Assembly (NCBI RefSeq): GCF_002102175.1
Contig: NZ_LQOX01000101.1
Coordinates: forward strand, 1 to 64,000
Length of the DNA: 64,000 bases
Origin: Mycobacterium gastri
Lineage (GTDB): Bacteria; Actinomycetota; Actinomycetes; Mycobacteriales; Mycobacteriaceae
Direction: 5' to 3'
Part shown: one piece after another, positions 1 through 10,693 of the stretch
Layout: each line of letters opens with the position of its first letter
Numbering within the stretch: position 1 is the stretch's first letter
Program-made: the position numbers and the translations under genes
The notes under the pieces: model-generated
Told to the model about the DNA's origin: nothing
Database searches by the model: none
The model's input: the letters and a program-made list of their open reading frames with translations, nothing else

Positions 1-197
1 CAACATCATCACACGCCACACCGCGCACAGCCGTCAGACACGACCAACAATGGACAGGTTATTCAGCGCGTTCCTAGGTACCGCAAGGTTATGAACCCTG
101 GCGGGCCGACCATTACAGTGGACAGCAGGTACGCGGGGCCGAGCCGGACCGGCACGGGGCCGACCAAAGTACCGATGAGGAGAGCAGGTAACCGCCG
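1..197 (+). promoter_or_regulatory. clpC1 upstream region
   Basis: This is the untranslated lead into clpC1. A purine-rich ribosome-binding site, GAGGAGAG at 177-184, sits 13 bases before the ATG at 198. A weak candidate -10 (TACAGT, 114-119) is visible, but no convincing -35 pairs with it. Nothing of the lsr2 gene that lies upstream in Mtb is present. The promoter assignment is tentative; the ribosome-binding site is clear. Confidence 0.4.
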
Positions 198-2744
<2,547 letters not shown>

Positions 2745-2765
2745 CGGCAACTTCCCGACGCCGTA

Positions 2766-2801
2766 ACGGGCGGTCACTGAGCGTGCTCGATGACCGCCCG
2801 T
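2766..2801 (+). terminator. clpC1 terminator hairpin
   Basis: A perfect 11-bp inverted repeat, ACGGGCGGTCA (2766-2776) and TGACCGCCCGT (2791-2801), with a 14-base loop begins 21 bases after the clpC1 stop. It is followed by a short TTTGC rather than a full T tract. The position and perfect pairing support a transcription terminator. Confidence 0.7.
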
Positions 2802-2973
2802 TTGCGTTGCCCGCTGACGGGCGATACGTGCTGGCTGATTCGCTTCCTGATCAATCGGAATGGATTGGCGGAAACCGCGCGTCGGACCGCTTACAGCGAT
2901 ATTCTCTGGCCTGTTGATTCCTCAATGCTGATCGGGCGATTGCCAGCGTTATCCCCGGGGTCGGAGGCGGGTC

Positions 2974-4551
2974 ATGTCGTTGTTGATGGTGGCGCCGGAG
3001 ATGGTCGCGGCGGCGGCTTCGGATCTGGCGACTATCGGTTCGACAATCAGCTCAGCCACCGCGGCGGCGGCGGTGCCGACGACCGGGATAGCCGCAGCGG
3101 CCGCTGATGAAGTGTCGGCGGCCATCGCGGCGTTGTTTGGGGCGCACGCCCAGGCGTATCAGGCGTTGAGTGTGCAGGCGGCGGCGTTTCATCAGCAGTT
3201 TGTGCAGGCCTTGACCGCGGGTGCGGGCTCCTACGCCAGCACCGAAGCCGCCAATACTTCAGGGTTGCCGGACTTGCTGGGTCTGATCAACGCGCCCTCC
3301 CAAGCGCTGTTGGGCCGCCCGCTGATCGGTAATGGTGTCGACGGCGGTCCCGGCCAAATTGGCGGGAACGGCGGGCTGCTATTCGGCAACGGCGGCAACG
3401 GCGGGGCGGGCGACCTCGCCCACCCGAACGGCGGGAACGGTGGGTCTGCCGGGCTGTGGGGCAATGGCGGTCTCGGCGGGGCCGGCCTGGCGGCTGCGCC
3501 CGGCGGCCAGAGCGGCAGCGGCGGCAATGGCGGCAACGGCGGGCTGCTGTTCGGCAGCGGCGGGGCCGGCGGCGCTGGCGGCCAAGGTCCGGCAGGCTTG
3601 GCCAACCAGCCCGGTGGTGCAGGCGGCAACGGCGGCAGCGGTGGCAACGCCGGGATCTGGGGCACCGGCGGCGCCGGCGGCGCAGCCGGTGCCGGCGGTG
3701 ACGGCGGCGCAGGTACCAACGTAATAAGTGGCCAGGCGGCAGACGGCGCGCCCGGCCTCGATAACACAACCTTCCCCCCAGGTGGGGGTAACGGCTCAAT
3801 GGGCGGAACCGGACAGGGCGGTCTCCCGGGCGAGATTGGCGGTACCGGCGGCCCGGGCGGCGACAGCGGCAACACCTCGGCCCAGTTCCCAGGCGTTACC
3901 GGGGGCACCGGCGGTACGGGCGGCGTGGGCGGCATCGGTGCCCCCGGCGGCCAAGGCGGTACCGGCGGCAGCGCCTTCACCAGCGGTGTGGGCACCCAAC
4001 CTGCTGTCGTTTTTGGCGGTAACGGGGGTGTCGGGGGTGTCGGCGGTGTCGGCGCGGCCGGCGGTGCAGCCGGTAGCGGCGGCAACGGTGGGGCCGGGGG
4101 TCATGGCGGGTGGCTGTATGGCGCCGGCGGCGACGGCGGGAATGGTGCGAACGGCGGTATTGGGGGTACTGGCAGTGTCGGCGCCACAGGCGGGTTCGGC
4201 GGAAACGGCGGCCAAAGCATTGTCAACAGCAAGACTGGTCCTGCTTATGCAGGCGACGGGGGCCCGGGGGGCGCCGGGGGTGACGGTGGCACTGGCGGTG
4301 CTGGCGGCAACGGCGGTAATGGCGGCACTGGCGGTGGGTCTGGACTATTCGGCCACAGGGGCGCCGCAGGCACCGGTGGCTTCGGTGGCACCGGCGGTGG
4401 CGGCGGTAACGGTGGCACCGGTGGTTCCGGTGGCTCCGCAAGCGTATTTGTTCAATCGCCTAACGGAATTGCCGGCGTAAACGGCGCAGCCGGCCCCATG
4501 GGTCTAGCCGGTGCACCAGGAGCATCCGGCACCGACGGCTACGACGGCTAA
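2974..4551 (+). CDS. PE_PGRS family protein (PE_PGRS59 position)
   Basis: PE domain of about 100 residues (begins [20 protein letters not shown], with the conserved [21 protein letters not shown] end), then the [21 protein letters not shown] linker. A glycine/asparagine-rich PGRS tail of GGxGGx repeats follows to residue 525. PE_PGRS proteins are exported by ESX-5 and are surface-exposed or secreted; the role of this one is unknown. The start ATG follows a GGAGG at 2963-2968. It occupies the place of PE_PGRS59 downstream of clpC1 in Mtb. The tail diverges too fast to assert strict orthology. Confidence 0.93.
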   Translation: MSLLMVAPEMVAAAASDLATIGSTISSATAAAAVPTTGIAAAAADEVSAAIAALFGAHAQAYQALSVQAAAFHQQFVQALTAGAGSYASTEAANTSGLPDLLGLINAPSQALLGRPLIGNGVDGGPGQIGGNGGLLFGNGGNGGAGDLAHPNGGNGGSAGLWGNGGLGGAGLAAAPGGQSGSGGNGGNGGLLFGSGGAGGAGGQGPAGLANQPGGAGGNGGSGGNAGIWGTGGAGGAAGAGGDGGAGTNVISGQAADGAPGLDNTTFPPGGGNGSMGGTGQGGLPGEIGGTGGPGGDSGNTSAQFPGVTGGTGGTGGVGGIGAPGGQGGTGGSAFTSGVGTQPAVVFGGNGGVGGVGGVGAAGGAAGSGGNGGAGGHGGWLYGAGGDGGNGANGGIGGTGSVGATGGFGGNGGQSIVNSKTGPAYAGDGGPGGAGGDGGTGGAGGNGGNGGTGGGSGLFGHRGAAGTGGFGGTGGGGGNGGTGGSGGSASVFVQSPNGIAGVNGAAGPMGLAGAPGASGTDGYDG

Positions 4552-4735
4552 CGGGTCGAAAGCAGCGACGAGGATTTCGCGATGCGGACGCCTGCAGTTC
4601 GAGCGCGCCGCCGTTGCCGCCCACCCCTGGTTCCGCCGGGATACCCGGTTCTCCCGGTAGCCCGGCGGCAACGGTACAGCCGGGCGTTGATTGCTGCAGA
4701 CATTTGTTCGCTCGACCGGGTGGTCTGCGGTCTAC

Positions 4736-4815
4736 ACTGACGGGTGTTGTCGATGAGTAACGGAATCTGGTGAAACTCCAGAACGGTCGCGCCACTTAAA
4801 AGTCAAACCCGACGC
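4736..4815 (+). promoter_or_regulatory. cobalamin riboswitch (short form)
   Basis: Conserved B12-box elements are readable in order: GGAATCTGGTGAAACTCCAG (a GGTG with flanking pairing strands, 4762-4781), then the CGCGCCACT core at 4788-4796, then GTCAaACCC. The closing strand CGGGT (4741-4745) can pair with ACCCG (4807-4811). It ends about 50 bases before cbtB. By family precedent, cobalamin binding represses the downstream genes, here cobalt uptake. The 313-base gap 4552-4864 holds this element and otherwise only C-rich sequence after the PE_PGRS stop. Confidence 0.85.
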
Positions 4816-4864
4816 TCGTCATCAGCACCGAAACGGGACGCGAGATCCCCAGAAGGAGTGGACT

Positions 4865-5074
4865 GTGGCGAATTCCCAGACAGCCCAGGTCGGATCGGTT
4901 GATCTGTCGGCAGCAGGTGCGGCGCTCTGGTTGGCGGCCACCGCCTTCCTGGCGCTCTTGGCGCTCTACTTCGTCGGCATCGATCAGGGTGCGGTGTCGC
5001 TGTTCGGCAGCGACTCACACCTACACGAGTTCTTCCACGACGCAAGGCATCTGCTCGGATTCCCCTGCCACTGA
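4865..5074 (+). CDS. cbtB: cobalt transporter subunit CbtB
   Basis: Small 69-aa protein with one membrane helix (about residues 22-43), followed by the hallmark C-terminal metal-binding tail HLHEFFHDARHLLGFPCH, rich in His with a Cys. CbtB proteins are predicted cobalt-uptake partners of CbtA and are usually controlled by cobalamin riboswitches, as seen here. The GTG start follows GAAGGAG at 4853-4859. The next gene, cbtA, starts 10 bases after the stop, so they form an operon. I do not recall this cluster at this place in Mtb. Confidence 0.92.
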   Translation: MANSQTAQVGSVDLSAAGAALWLAATAFLALLALYFVGIDQGAVSLFGSDSHLHEFFHDARHLLGFPCH

Positions 5075-5083
5075 GGCGCTGTC

Positions 5084-5833
5084 GTGGAGAAGCGTCTGAT
5101 AGCACGCGGCCTCCTGGCGGGCGCGGTGGGTGCTTTACTGGCGTTTGGGTTCGCCCGCCTGTTCGCCGAGCCTGTGGTGGGCCGCGCAATCGCGTTCGAG
5201 GACGGCCGCGCCGACGCCGCGCACGCTCTAGGCGTGCCGCACGAGCACGGCGTTGAATTGTTCAGCCGCGGCGTGCAGGGCAATGCCGGATTGGGTTTTG
5301 GTGTACTGATTTTCGGCCTCGCCATGGGTGCGCTGTTCGCGGTTGCGTTTTGCGTCGCCTATGGGCGTGCGGAAAGCGCTGCACCACAGGCGCTTTCGCT
5401 CCGGCTGGCGGCGGGAGCGTTTACCGCGACGTACCTGGTGCCGTTCGTGAAGTATCCGCCTAATCCGCCGGCCGTCGGTCAGGCGGACACGATCGGATCG
5501 CGCACCCTATGGTATCTGGTGATGGTGCTGGCGTCGGCGGTGTTGGCGATCGCGGCGGTATGGCTGGGCCGACGGCTCGCGGCCCGACTTGGGGTGTGGA
5601 ATGCCGGACTGATTGCGGCAGGTGCCTATGTGGTGGCGGTCGCGCTGGTCATGCTGATATTGCCGACTATTGCTGAGACACCGGCGGGCTTTCCCGCCGA
5701 TGTTCTCTACGAATTCAGGTTGGTTTCGCTGGGCACGCAACTGGTGCTGTGGGTGACCATCGGGCTGGTGTTCTCGGTGCTCGCGGGCCGGCTCCTGGGC
5801 GAGGGTGCCGAAAGGGTCAAGTCATCCGGTTGA
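5084..5833 (+). CDS. cbtA: cobalt transporter subunit CbtA
   Basis: 249-aa integral membrane protein with about five to six hydrophobic helices. The first is near residues 5-27 with the GLLAGAVGALLAFGFARLFAE motif region (positions 8-29), and a His-containing loop (HALGVPHEHG, about 46-55) follows, as in CbtA permeases. It follows cbtB directly and shares the upstream cobalamin riboswitch. The predicted role is cobalt import for cobalamin synthesis. The GTG start is 10 bases after the cbtB stop. Its TGA overlaps the TTG start proposed for the next gene, consistent with translational coupling of a three-gene operon. Confidence 0.9.
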   Translation: MEKRLIARGLLAGAVGALLAFGFARLFAEPVVGRAIAFEDGRADAAHALGVPHEHGVELFSRGVQGNAGLGFGVLIFGLAMGALFAVAFCVAYGRAESAAPQALSLRLAAGAFTATYLVPFVKYPPNPPAVGQADTIGSRTLWYLVMVLASAVLAIAAVWLGRRLAARLGVWNAGLIAAGAYVVAVALVMLILPTIAETPAGFPADVLYEFRLVSLGTQLVLWVTIGLVFSVLAGRLLGEGAERVKSSG

Positions 5834-6354
5834 CTCTGGTGTCGCACGCGATGACTGATGCGATGGCTGCCGCGCGCTTTCCCGTCGATGAGCCGCTCAG
5901 CGACATTGGCCGTCGGCAGGCCGAAGCCGTTGTCGGCCTTGATATCCGGGAAACCACGTCCCAGCTGTCCGGGCCCGAGCGGCGCGCCCGACAAACCGCT
6001 GAGTTATTGGGGCTCAACCCAACAACGGAGTCGCGACTGGCCGATCTCGATTGCGGACGGTGGCGTGGTGAAACCCTGGCGAGCGTCGACGCCGAAAAGC
6101 TGACCGCTTGGCTGACCGACCCGGTTCAAGCGCCGCACGGCGGCGAGTCCATCGTCGACCTGATCGACCGGGTGGCCGGATGGCTCGCGTCGCTGGCCGG
6201 CAACACGGTGGCGGTCACGCATCCAGCGGTGATTCGCGCGGCGATCTTGGTGGCACTTGATATTCCACCAAAATCCTTCTGGCGCATTGATATTGCGCCG
6301 CTTAGCCGCACGGTGATGCATTTCCGTGAACGGCGCTGGACGTTGCGGCTCTAG
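5830..6354 (+). CDS. histidine phosphatase family protein (variant RHG motif)
   Basis: About 174 aa, phosphoglycerate-mutase/CobC-like fold. The usual N-terminal LVRHGxT box is replaced by LVSHAMT, keeping the catalytic His but losing the Arg and Gly. The later elements are present: ARQTAELL, then DCGRWRGE, GGESIVDLIDRV, and the second His in VAVTHPAVIRAAI. I place the start at TTG 5830, overlapping the cbtA stop by 4 bases with AAAGGGTC upstream. The first ATG (5851) would remove the catalytic His. Position after cbtBA under a cobalamin riboswitch suggests a corrinoid-related phosphatase, but activity is uncertain given the altered motif. Confidence 0.75.
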   Translation: MTLVSHAMTDAMAAARFPVDEPLSDIGRRQAEAVVGLDIRETTSQLSGPERRARQTAELLGLNPTTESRLADLDCGRWRGETLASVDAEKLTAWLTDPVQAPHGGESIVDLIDRVAGWLASLAGNTVAVTHPAVIRAAILVALDIPPKSFWRIDIAPLSRTVMHFRERRWTLRL

Positions 6355-7719
6355 CTATTTCGGGCCCACCAGCGCGAAGACCTGTTTGGCGACCTCCAGC
6401 ATCCATCCGGTCACCGTCGGTCCGTGATCTCGGGGCCAGTTCAGCTGAAAGCTCACCACCCACGGCTGACCGGTCTTGTCCTCGGCATACCAGCTGAAGG
6501 TCAGGTCCCCTGGCAGGCCACCGGCTTTCGCGCCGATGTAGGGCCATTCGTTGCGATCCAGTTGGATACCCGCAACGGCAGAAAGGATCTGCCTGACCGG
6601 CGCGGCCGGACCAACCGCATCGGCCTGCAGCGCCAGGTGCACCCGGCAGATGTCCTCCGCGCTGCCGTACCACTCCGCGCCGTAGGTGGAGGCCGGAGTG
6701 TGCGCACGCATTGGATCAGGTTGGTAGGGAGTAGCATTCGCCTGCTGCAGCAACTGAGCGCGGACCTGCTGGGATGCGTGCTTCCATTGGTCACGCACAT
6801 CCGGTTGACCCCAGCCGACCGAGAAGAGCTCGTACATCGTGGGAAACGGCGTCATGCTGGCCGGATCGTGATGGCCGGCGGTGGCCAGCGCCTCCTCGAT
6901 AGCGGAGGTGCCCAACCGCTCGATCAGCAAGTCGGTGGCCATGTTGTCGCTGGTGGCGATCATCTTCTCGGCGGCGGTGCGAACCGAAACATGCGCCCCG
7001 GGAGGCAATTCCAGGCCCGACGAGCCCACCGCTTTGCTCTTGGCGGTCACGGTGAGCGTTTCGTCCCAGGACAGCGTGCCGTCCTTCACCGCGTCCGCCA
7101 GGGCGTGCAACACGTACAACTTGAAAATCGAAGCAAGCGGCAAGGATTCGCGGGTATTGGTGCCGGCTACCGGGTCGCAGTTCCCGTTGGCCACCTTGGC
7201 GACTTGGTACGAATAGCGGGCGCCGGTTCGGCTCAACACGGCGTCGACGTCGCGCCACGAGCCGACCGACGGTGGCTGGGTCTCGAGATCGAACCGATCG
7301 ACCTGGCCCTGGTCGTCGGTATGGATCCGAATGTCTTGCCGCGCGCCGTAAGACGAAATGAGATGCAGCGTGGCCACACTGGCGCCGATGGCTATGCCCT
7401 CGACGGTGAACGGGCGGTCCCACCACAGCTCTGCCATGGTGTGCTCGACGGAACCGATTTGCCCGGGCGTCGCCAGGGTGCCGACGCCCACCGGACCGAT
7501 CGGCCAATCCGAGTTGAGCATGTCCACGGTCTGCTGGGCGCGCAGGCCGGGTGGTGTTCCGGTGTCGATGCGGCGCCCTGGATCCGCTGCGTTAGCGGTT
7601 GGGGTGGGCGAGTGCGCGCAACCGGGAGCCAGGGTGACCACTAATGCGGCAGCGGCGCCCAACGCTAACGCACGGCGCGGCGCCGCCTGCCGGCTATTTC
7701 GCTTCGCCAGTCCCGGCAA
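6355..7719 (-). CDS. lpqF: lipoprotein LpqF, serine beta-lactamase/esterase fold
   Basis: Exported lipoprotein with lipobox LAPGC about 33 residues after the start I prefer. The mature part has the serine hydrolase/penicillin-binding triad of motifs: SIFK (Ser-x-x-Lys), SDN (in ATSDNMATD) and a KAG triad (GAKAGG). It resembles Mtb LpqF (Rv3593), which is of similar length. An open frame extends to ATG 7833, but that would bury most of it inside mhuD. A TTG at 7719 with an upstream GAGG gives a normal signal peptide, so I chose that. It overlaps the mhuD end by 26 bases. The exact substrate is unknown. It converges with the phosphatase gene, with no spacer. Confidence 0.88.
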   Translation of the reverse strand: MPGLAKRNSRQAAPRRALALGAAAALVVTLAPGCAHSPTPTANAADPGRRIDTGTPPGLRAQQTVDMLNSDWPIGPVGVGTLATPGQIGSVEHTMAELWWDRPFTVEGIAIGASVATLHLISSYGARQDIRIHTDDQGQVDRFDLETQPPSVGSWRDVDAVLSRTGARYSYQVAKVANGNCDPVAGTNTRESLPLASIFKLYVLHALADAVKDGTLSWDETLTVTAKSKAVGSSGLELPPGAHVSVRTAAEKMIATSDNMATDLLIERLGTSAIEEALATAGHHDPASMTPFPTMYELFSVGWGQPDVRDQWKHASQQVRAQLLQQANATPYQPDPMRAHTPASTYGAEWYGSAEDICRVHLALQADAVGPAAPVRQILSAVAGIQLDRNEWPYIGAKAGGLPGDLTFSWYAEDKTGQPWVVSFQLNWPRDHGPTVTGWMLEVAKQVFALVGPK

Positions 7720-8011
7720 CGTCGAGTACAACCTCGAATTCCAGCAGCGAAGCGCTTGTCGCCACGGGGTTCGCCCGGTGGCCGGCGTGGGCTTGGATGG
7801 CCGGCCCGTTCGCCCATGCCTGGAATGCTTCATCGGACTCCCAGTGTGTCACCACGAAGTAGCGGTCTTCGCCCTTGACCGGACGTAGCAACTGAAAGCC
7901 GAGGAAACCGGGAGAATTCTCCACCGCATGCGCGCGGTGGGCGAACCGCTTCTCCAGTTCGGGGCCAGCGCCGGCGGGCACTTCGATTGCGTTGATCTTC
8001 ACCACTGGCAT
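7694..8011 (-). CDS. mhuD: heme-degrading monooxygenase MhuD
   Basis: 105-aa ferredoxin-like alpha/beta barrel (ABM family) that degrades heme to mycobilin and releases iron without CO. The residues known to matter in the Mtb enzyme sit at the same numbers: Asn7, Trp66 and the heme-ligating His75. Length equals the Mtb enzyme. It is divergent from the alpha/beta hydrolase at 8026 with only 14 bases between starts, and upstream of lpqF on the same strand. Identification is secure. Confidence 0.96.
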   Translation of the reverse strand: MPVVKINAIEVPAGAGPELEKRFAHRAHAVENSPGFLGFQLLRPVKGEDRYFVVTHWESDEAFQAWANGPAIQAHAGHRANPVATSASLLEFEVVLDVAGTGEAK

Positions 8012-8025
8012 GTCGCTAGGTTACC

Positions 8026-8802
8026 GTGCCCGGCATGCCGACCGATCTGTTGACCCATCGCGGGGGGCGAGGTGAACCGCTGGTCCTGGTACATGGGTTG
8101 ATGGGCCGGGGTAGCACATGGTCTCGGCAGCTGCCCTGGCTGACCCGGTTGGGCAGTGTCTATACCTACGACGCGCCGTGGCATCGAGGCCGTGACGTCG
8201 ACGATCCGTACCCGATCAGTACCGAACGCTTCGTAGCCGACCTGGGTGATGCGGTTGCCCCGCTGGGCGTGCCGGCGCGGCTGGTCGGGCATTCGATGGG
8301 TGCTTTGCATTCGTGGTGCTTGGCCGCGCAGCGTCCGGAGTTGGTTTCGGCGTTGGTGGTCGAGGACATGGCGCCGGATTTCGTCGGCCGCACTACCGGC
8401 CCGTGGGAGCCGTGGCTGCATGCTCTTCCGGTCGAATTTGATTCTGCGGACCAGGTTTTCGCCGAGTTCGGCCCGGTCGCCGGCCAGTATTTTCTGGAGG
8501 CCTTCGACCGCACCGCCACCGGGTGGCGGCTGCACGGAGATACCTCGCGGTGGATCGAGATCGCCGCCGAGTGGGGCACCCGCGACTACTGGGAGCAGTG
8601 GCGGGCGGTGCGGGCCCCGGCACTGCTGATCGAGGCCGGCAACTCGGTCACACCGCCGGGGCAGATGCGTGAAATGGCTGAAAGGGACTGTCCGACAACG
8701 TATCTGAAGATCCCGGAAGCGGGTCATCTGGTGCACGATGAAGCCCCGCTGGTGTATCGCCACGCGGTCGAATCTTTTTTTGCCGAACTCGGTGTCGGCT
8801 GA
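8026..8802 (+). CDS. alpha/beta hydrolase (Rv3591c-like)
   Basis: 258-aa alpha/beta-hydrolase fold. The oxyanion-hole HGLMG is at 24-28, the nucleophile elbow GHSMG near 89-93, and the catalytic His in PEAGHLVHDE near 235. A PTFVG-like acid lies after strand 6 (EAGNSVTPP). Start is GTG 8026, or ATG 8035 three codons on; both are almost back to back with the divergent mhuD start. Substrate is unknown. The neighbour pair mhuD/hydrolase is the same as in Mtb. Confidence 0.88.
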   Translation: MPGMPTDLLTHRGGRGEPLVLVHGLMGRGSTWSRQLPWLTRLGSVYTYDAPWHRGRDVDDPYPISTERFVADLGDAVAPLGVPARLVGHSMGALHSWCLAAQRPELVSALVVEDMAPDFVGRTTGPWEPWLHALPVEFDSADQVFAEFGPVAGQYFLEAFDRTATGWRLHGDTSRWIEIAAEWGTRDYWEQWRAVRAPALLIEAGNSVTPPGQMREMAERDCPTTYLKIPEAGHLVHDEAPLVYRHAVESFFAELGVG

Positions 8803-9055
8803 GCCGACGCCGACTGAGATAGCGCCTGCCGAGGCGAGCCACCGCCGATGATCCGGCGGCCGGGCCGTCGGGAGCCACCCAACCCAGCGCAGTGCTTCGG
8901 CCGACTCCCTGCCAGCCTCAACGGAAACTCGGCCGCGCCCGCCGCCCGCGACGACCGTCGCCGAATCGACCGACACCCGGCAGCACTCGGCCGCCCTTAC
9001 CCGTTCGGCGCCTGGGCACCCGAGCCCCTTAGCCGATGGTCAATTAACGAAGCGA
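8803..9055. other. intergenic region without recognisable gene
   Basis: About 250 bases, mostly C/G-rich simple sequence, with no coding frame that resembles a protein. In Mtb a PE_PGRS gene lies between the hydrolase gene and mutY. No PE sequence is visible here. Confidence 0.6.
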
Positions 9056-9083
9056 TTTACGCGAATTCCAAATGCCCTATAAT
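9056..9083 (+). promoter_or_regulatory. promoter of leaderless winged-helix gene
   Basis: A perfect -10 hexamer TATAAT lies at 9078-9083. A plausible -35 TTTACG at 9056-9061 gives a 16-base spacer. The ATG at 9090 lies 7 bases after the -10, where transcription would begin, so the mRNA is predicted to be leaderless. Perfect -10 hexamers are uncommon in this GC-rich genome. Confidence 0.6.
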
Positions 9084-9089
9084 GAGGCA

Positions 9090-9413
9090 ATGGACGTTGC
9101 CGAAAAGCTGAGCCCGGCCGCCCAGCCTGCTGTCGAAGCTCCCGACCGAACTTGGACCTTCCTGACGAACCATGCCCATGTGTTGCTGTGCGTGTCGACC
9201 GGCGAGCCCCTGACAGCTCGCGAGCTGGCGCTGCGAATCGGCATCACCGAGCGTTCTGTGCAAGCGATATTGACCGACCTGACCGAGGAGGGCTACCTCA
9301 TCAAGTCCAAGGTTGGTCGTCGCAACGTGTACGAGCTCAATCCGCAGGGTCGGCTACGCCACCCACTCGAAGCCAGCCACACCGTGGGTGAGCTTGTTTC
9401 GGCTTTGTCCTGA
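9090..9413 (+). CDS. winged helix-turn-helix regulator (MarR/ArsR-like)
   Basis: 107 aa from ATG 9090 (an in-frame ATG lies 6 codons upstream inside the -10 region). One wHTH domain spans about residues 20-85: LTNHAHVLLCVSTGEPLTARELALRIGITERSVQAILTDL is the recognition unit (given by position 27-66), and EEGYLIKSKVGRRNVYELN is the wing. No metal-binding cysteines or ligand domain are present, so the effector is unknown. It is transcribed convergently toward the unknown gene at 9443-10201. I know no counterpart at this place in Mtb, so it is an accessory gene. Confidence 0.75.
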   Translation: MDVAEKLSPAAQPAVEAPDRTWTFLTNHAHVLLCVSTGEPLTARELALRIGITERSVQAILTDLTEEGYLIKSKVGRRNVYELNPQGRLRHPLEASHTVGELVSALS

Positions 9414-9442
9414 ACGGCCGGTTGATCGCCGCGCCGGGTGCG

Positions 9443-10201
9443 TCATGCCGACGTCCGGGCAAAGCGTCGGGCACGGTCATTCCGTCTCGCCGGCTGATGC
9501 GGCGCTGCCCGCTTGGGTTGGGGTAGCCCGGCCAGACGGCGCCATGACTGAATCGCCTCGGAGGTGACCTGGGCGTATCGGATCGGCGAGTCAATTCCGG
9601 TACCGAGCACGTGGGCGCGCAGGGCGCTGCCGGTAACGGCGTCCAGTGTCGCTTGGCGGCGATCTCCGACGAGCTCGGTCGACTGGTGAGCCGCCTGCAG
9701 GGCATAGAACCCAGCGGGGTTCGACGCGAAGACGAAGGCATTTGCTTCGCCCATCGCAATGTCGTACGCGGTATGCCAACTGGTGAGCGACGGCATAGTG
9801 CCTCGCGCAATGCGCCGATGCAGTTCGGCGATATTGGCGATCGCCTTGATTGTGGTGATTTTGGCGTATCGGACGAGTCCCCAGGTCGGACTGGTCAACA
9901 GCTCGGCCACCCAGCCATGGATGACGCGCCGGGAAACCCCGGCGGTTCCCACCGTCTGCCAGCCAAGGTCGAGGGCGATGATGCTGTTTTCGGGTGTCAG
10001 GTAACCGCCCGGACCGGCCAGCAGGTCATTGCACGATTGGACGAATGCGGCCAACGGGCGGGCCGAGCACGCGGGGTAGTCGGTGATCTTCGAGTCGCCG
10101 TTGATGTATGAGATGACGTTCATTGCGCAGCCGGCGCCCGTTCCGGGCTGGTGAGGGCCTTTGGCCAACCTCAACGGGTTGGTGATGCGGTCGAGATCCA
10201 T
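9443..10201 (-). CDS. actinobacterial protein of unknown function
   Basis: 252 aa from ATG 10201, which has an ideal GGAGG ribosome-binding site 8 bases upstream; the longer open frame to 10441 has none. The N-terminus (GAGCAMNVISYINGDSKITD, then YPACSARPLAAFVQSCNDLL and the GTAG segment) resembles a family common in Streptomyces and phage-rich actinobacterial islands. That family has a GxCxMxxxxYxxGE...D.P.C..P.L..F.....D pattern. The middle is helical; the tail is basic (RRNDRARRFARTSA). Function is unknown. An AT-rich palindromic region lies upstream. It converges on the wHTH gene, with 29 bases between the stops. Confidence 0.7.
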   Translation of the reverse strand: MDLDRITNPLRLAKGPHQPGTGAGCAMNVISYINGDSKITDYPACSARPLAAFVQSCNDLLAGPGGYLTPENSIIALDLGWQTVGTAGVSRRVIHGWVAELLTSPTWGLVRYAKITTIKAIANIAELHRRIARGTMPSLTSWHTAYDIAMGEANAFVFASNPAGFYALQAAHQSTELVGDRRQATLDAVTGSALRAHVLGTGIDSPIRYAQVTSEAIQSWRRLAGLPQPKRAAPHQPARRNDRARRFARTSA

Positions 10202-10256
10202 TTGCCCTTCCTCCAGTGTTCGCCACTCCTTAATGCGAAAGATATATACCGAAGTA

Positions 10257-10282
10257 TTTTTCATCAATGAAAATTCATATGA
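10257..10282. promoter_or_regulatory. AT-rich palindromes upstream of the unknown gene
   Basis: Two adjacent palindromes lie in unusually AT-rich DNA: TTTTCAT-CA-ATGAAAA (10258-10264 and 10267-10273) and TCATATGA (10275-10282). They lie about 55-80 bases upstream of the start at 10201. They look like an operator for a dimeric regulator, possibly the neighbouring wHTH protein, but that link is inference. Confidence 0.4.
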
Positions 10283-10693
10283 GTTTGCTATGAATGGGCA
10301 TGTGGGAGGTCGGCAATATCGGTTCTGAGCACGTCTAGGATGTGACCGAGCCGTAAGCACCAGCGGCAAACCCTGGTTAACCCGCTGCGGGTCAAGGGCT
10401 TTCCCCGATGCGTCACCGTCACATCGCGTGGTTCGCAACATCGGCCACCAATGGTGCTTTCAGCGGTTCCCGGCAGCCGAATGGCGAGGCGGTGCAGGTA
10501 TACGGGAGGCGCCGCTTCATCCCGACGCGTCTCGGGGGCGGCTCGCCCGCCGTCTGGTTGCACACTGCCCGGAATGCAGACGTCCCGGTGACGGCGAAGT
10601 CGGGGTTCGTGTTGGGCTGCCATGTCGGGCGCGTGGTTGAGCTGCGGGCATCGCGACGGCATCGCGCGTGCCGTGTCAATCCGGCTAAGCGAG
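10283..10693. other. intergenic region, no supported gene
   Basis: About 410 bases before the mutY stop. Short open frames exist on both strands, but none has a ribosome-binding site or a recognisable protein pattern. Base composition returns to the GC-rich average after the AT-rich promoter zone at 10230-10290. Confidence 0.5.

Noticed and set aside
3287..4480. Several Pro/Arg/Ala-rich frames in both strands of the PE_PGRS region
   Set aside because: Products of the GGC/GGN repeats read in other frames.
2974..4551. PGRS repeats considered as a CRISPR array
   Set aside because: Repeats are short, irregular, in frame and coding; there are no uniform spacers. No CRISPR array was seen anywhere in the window.
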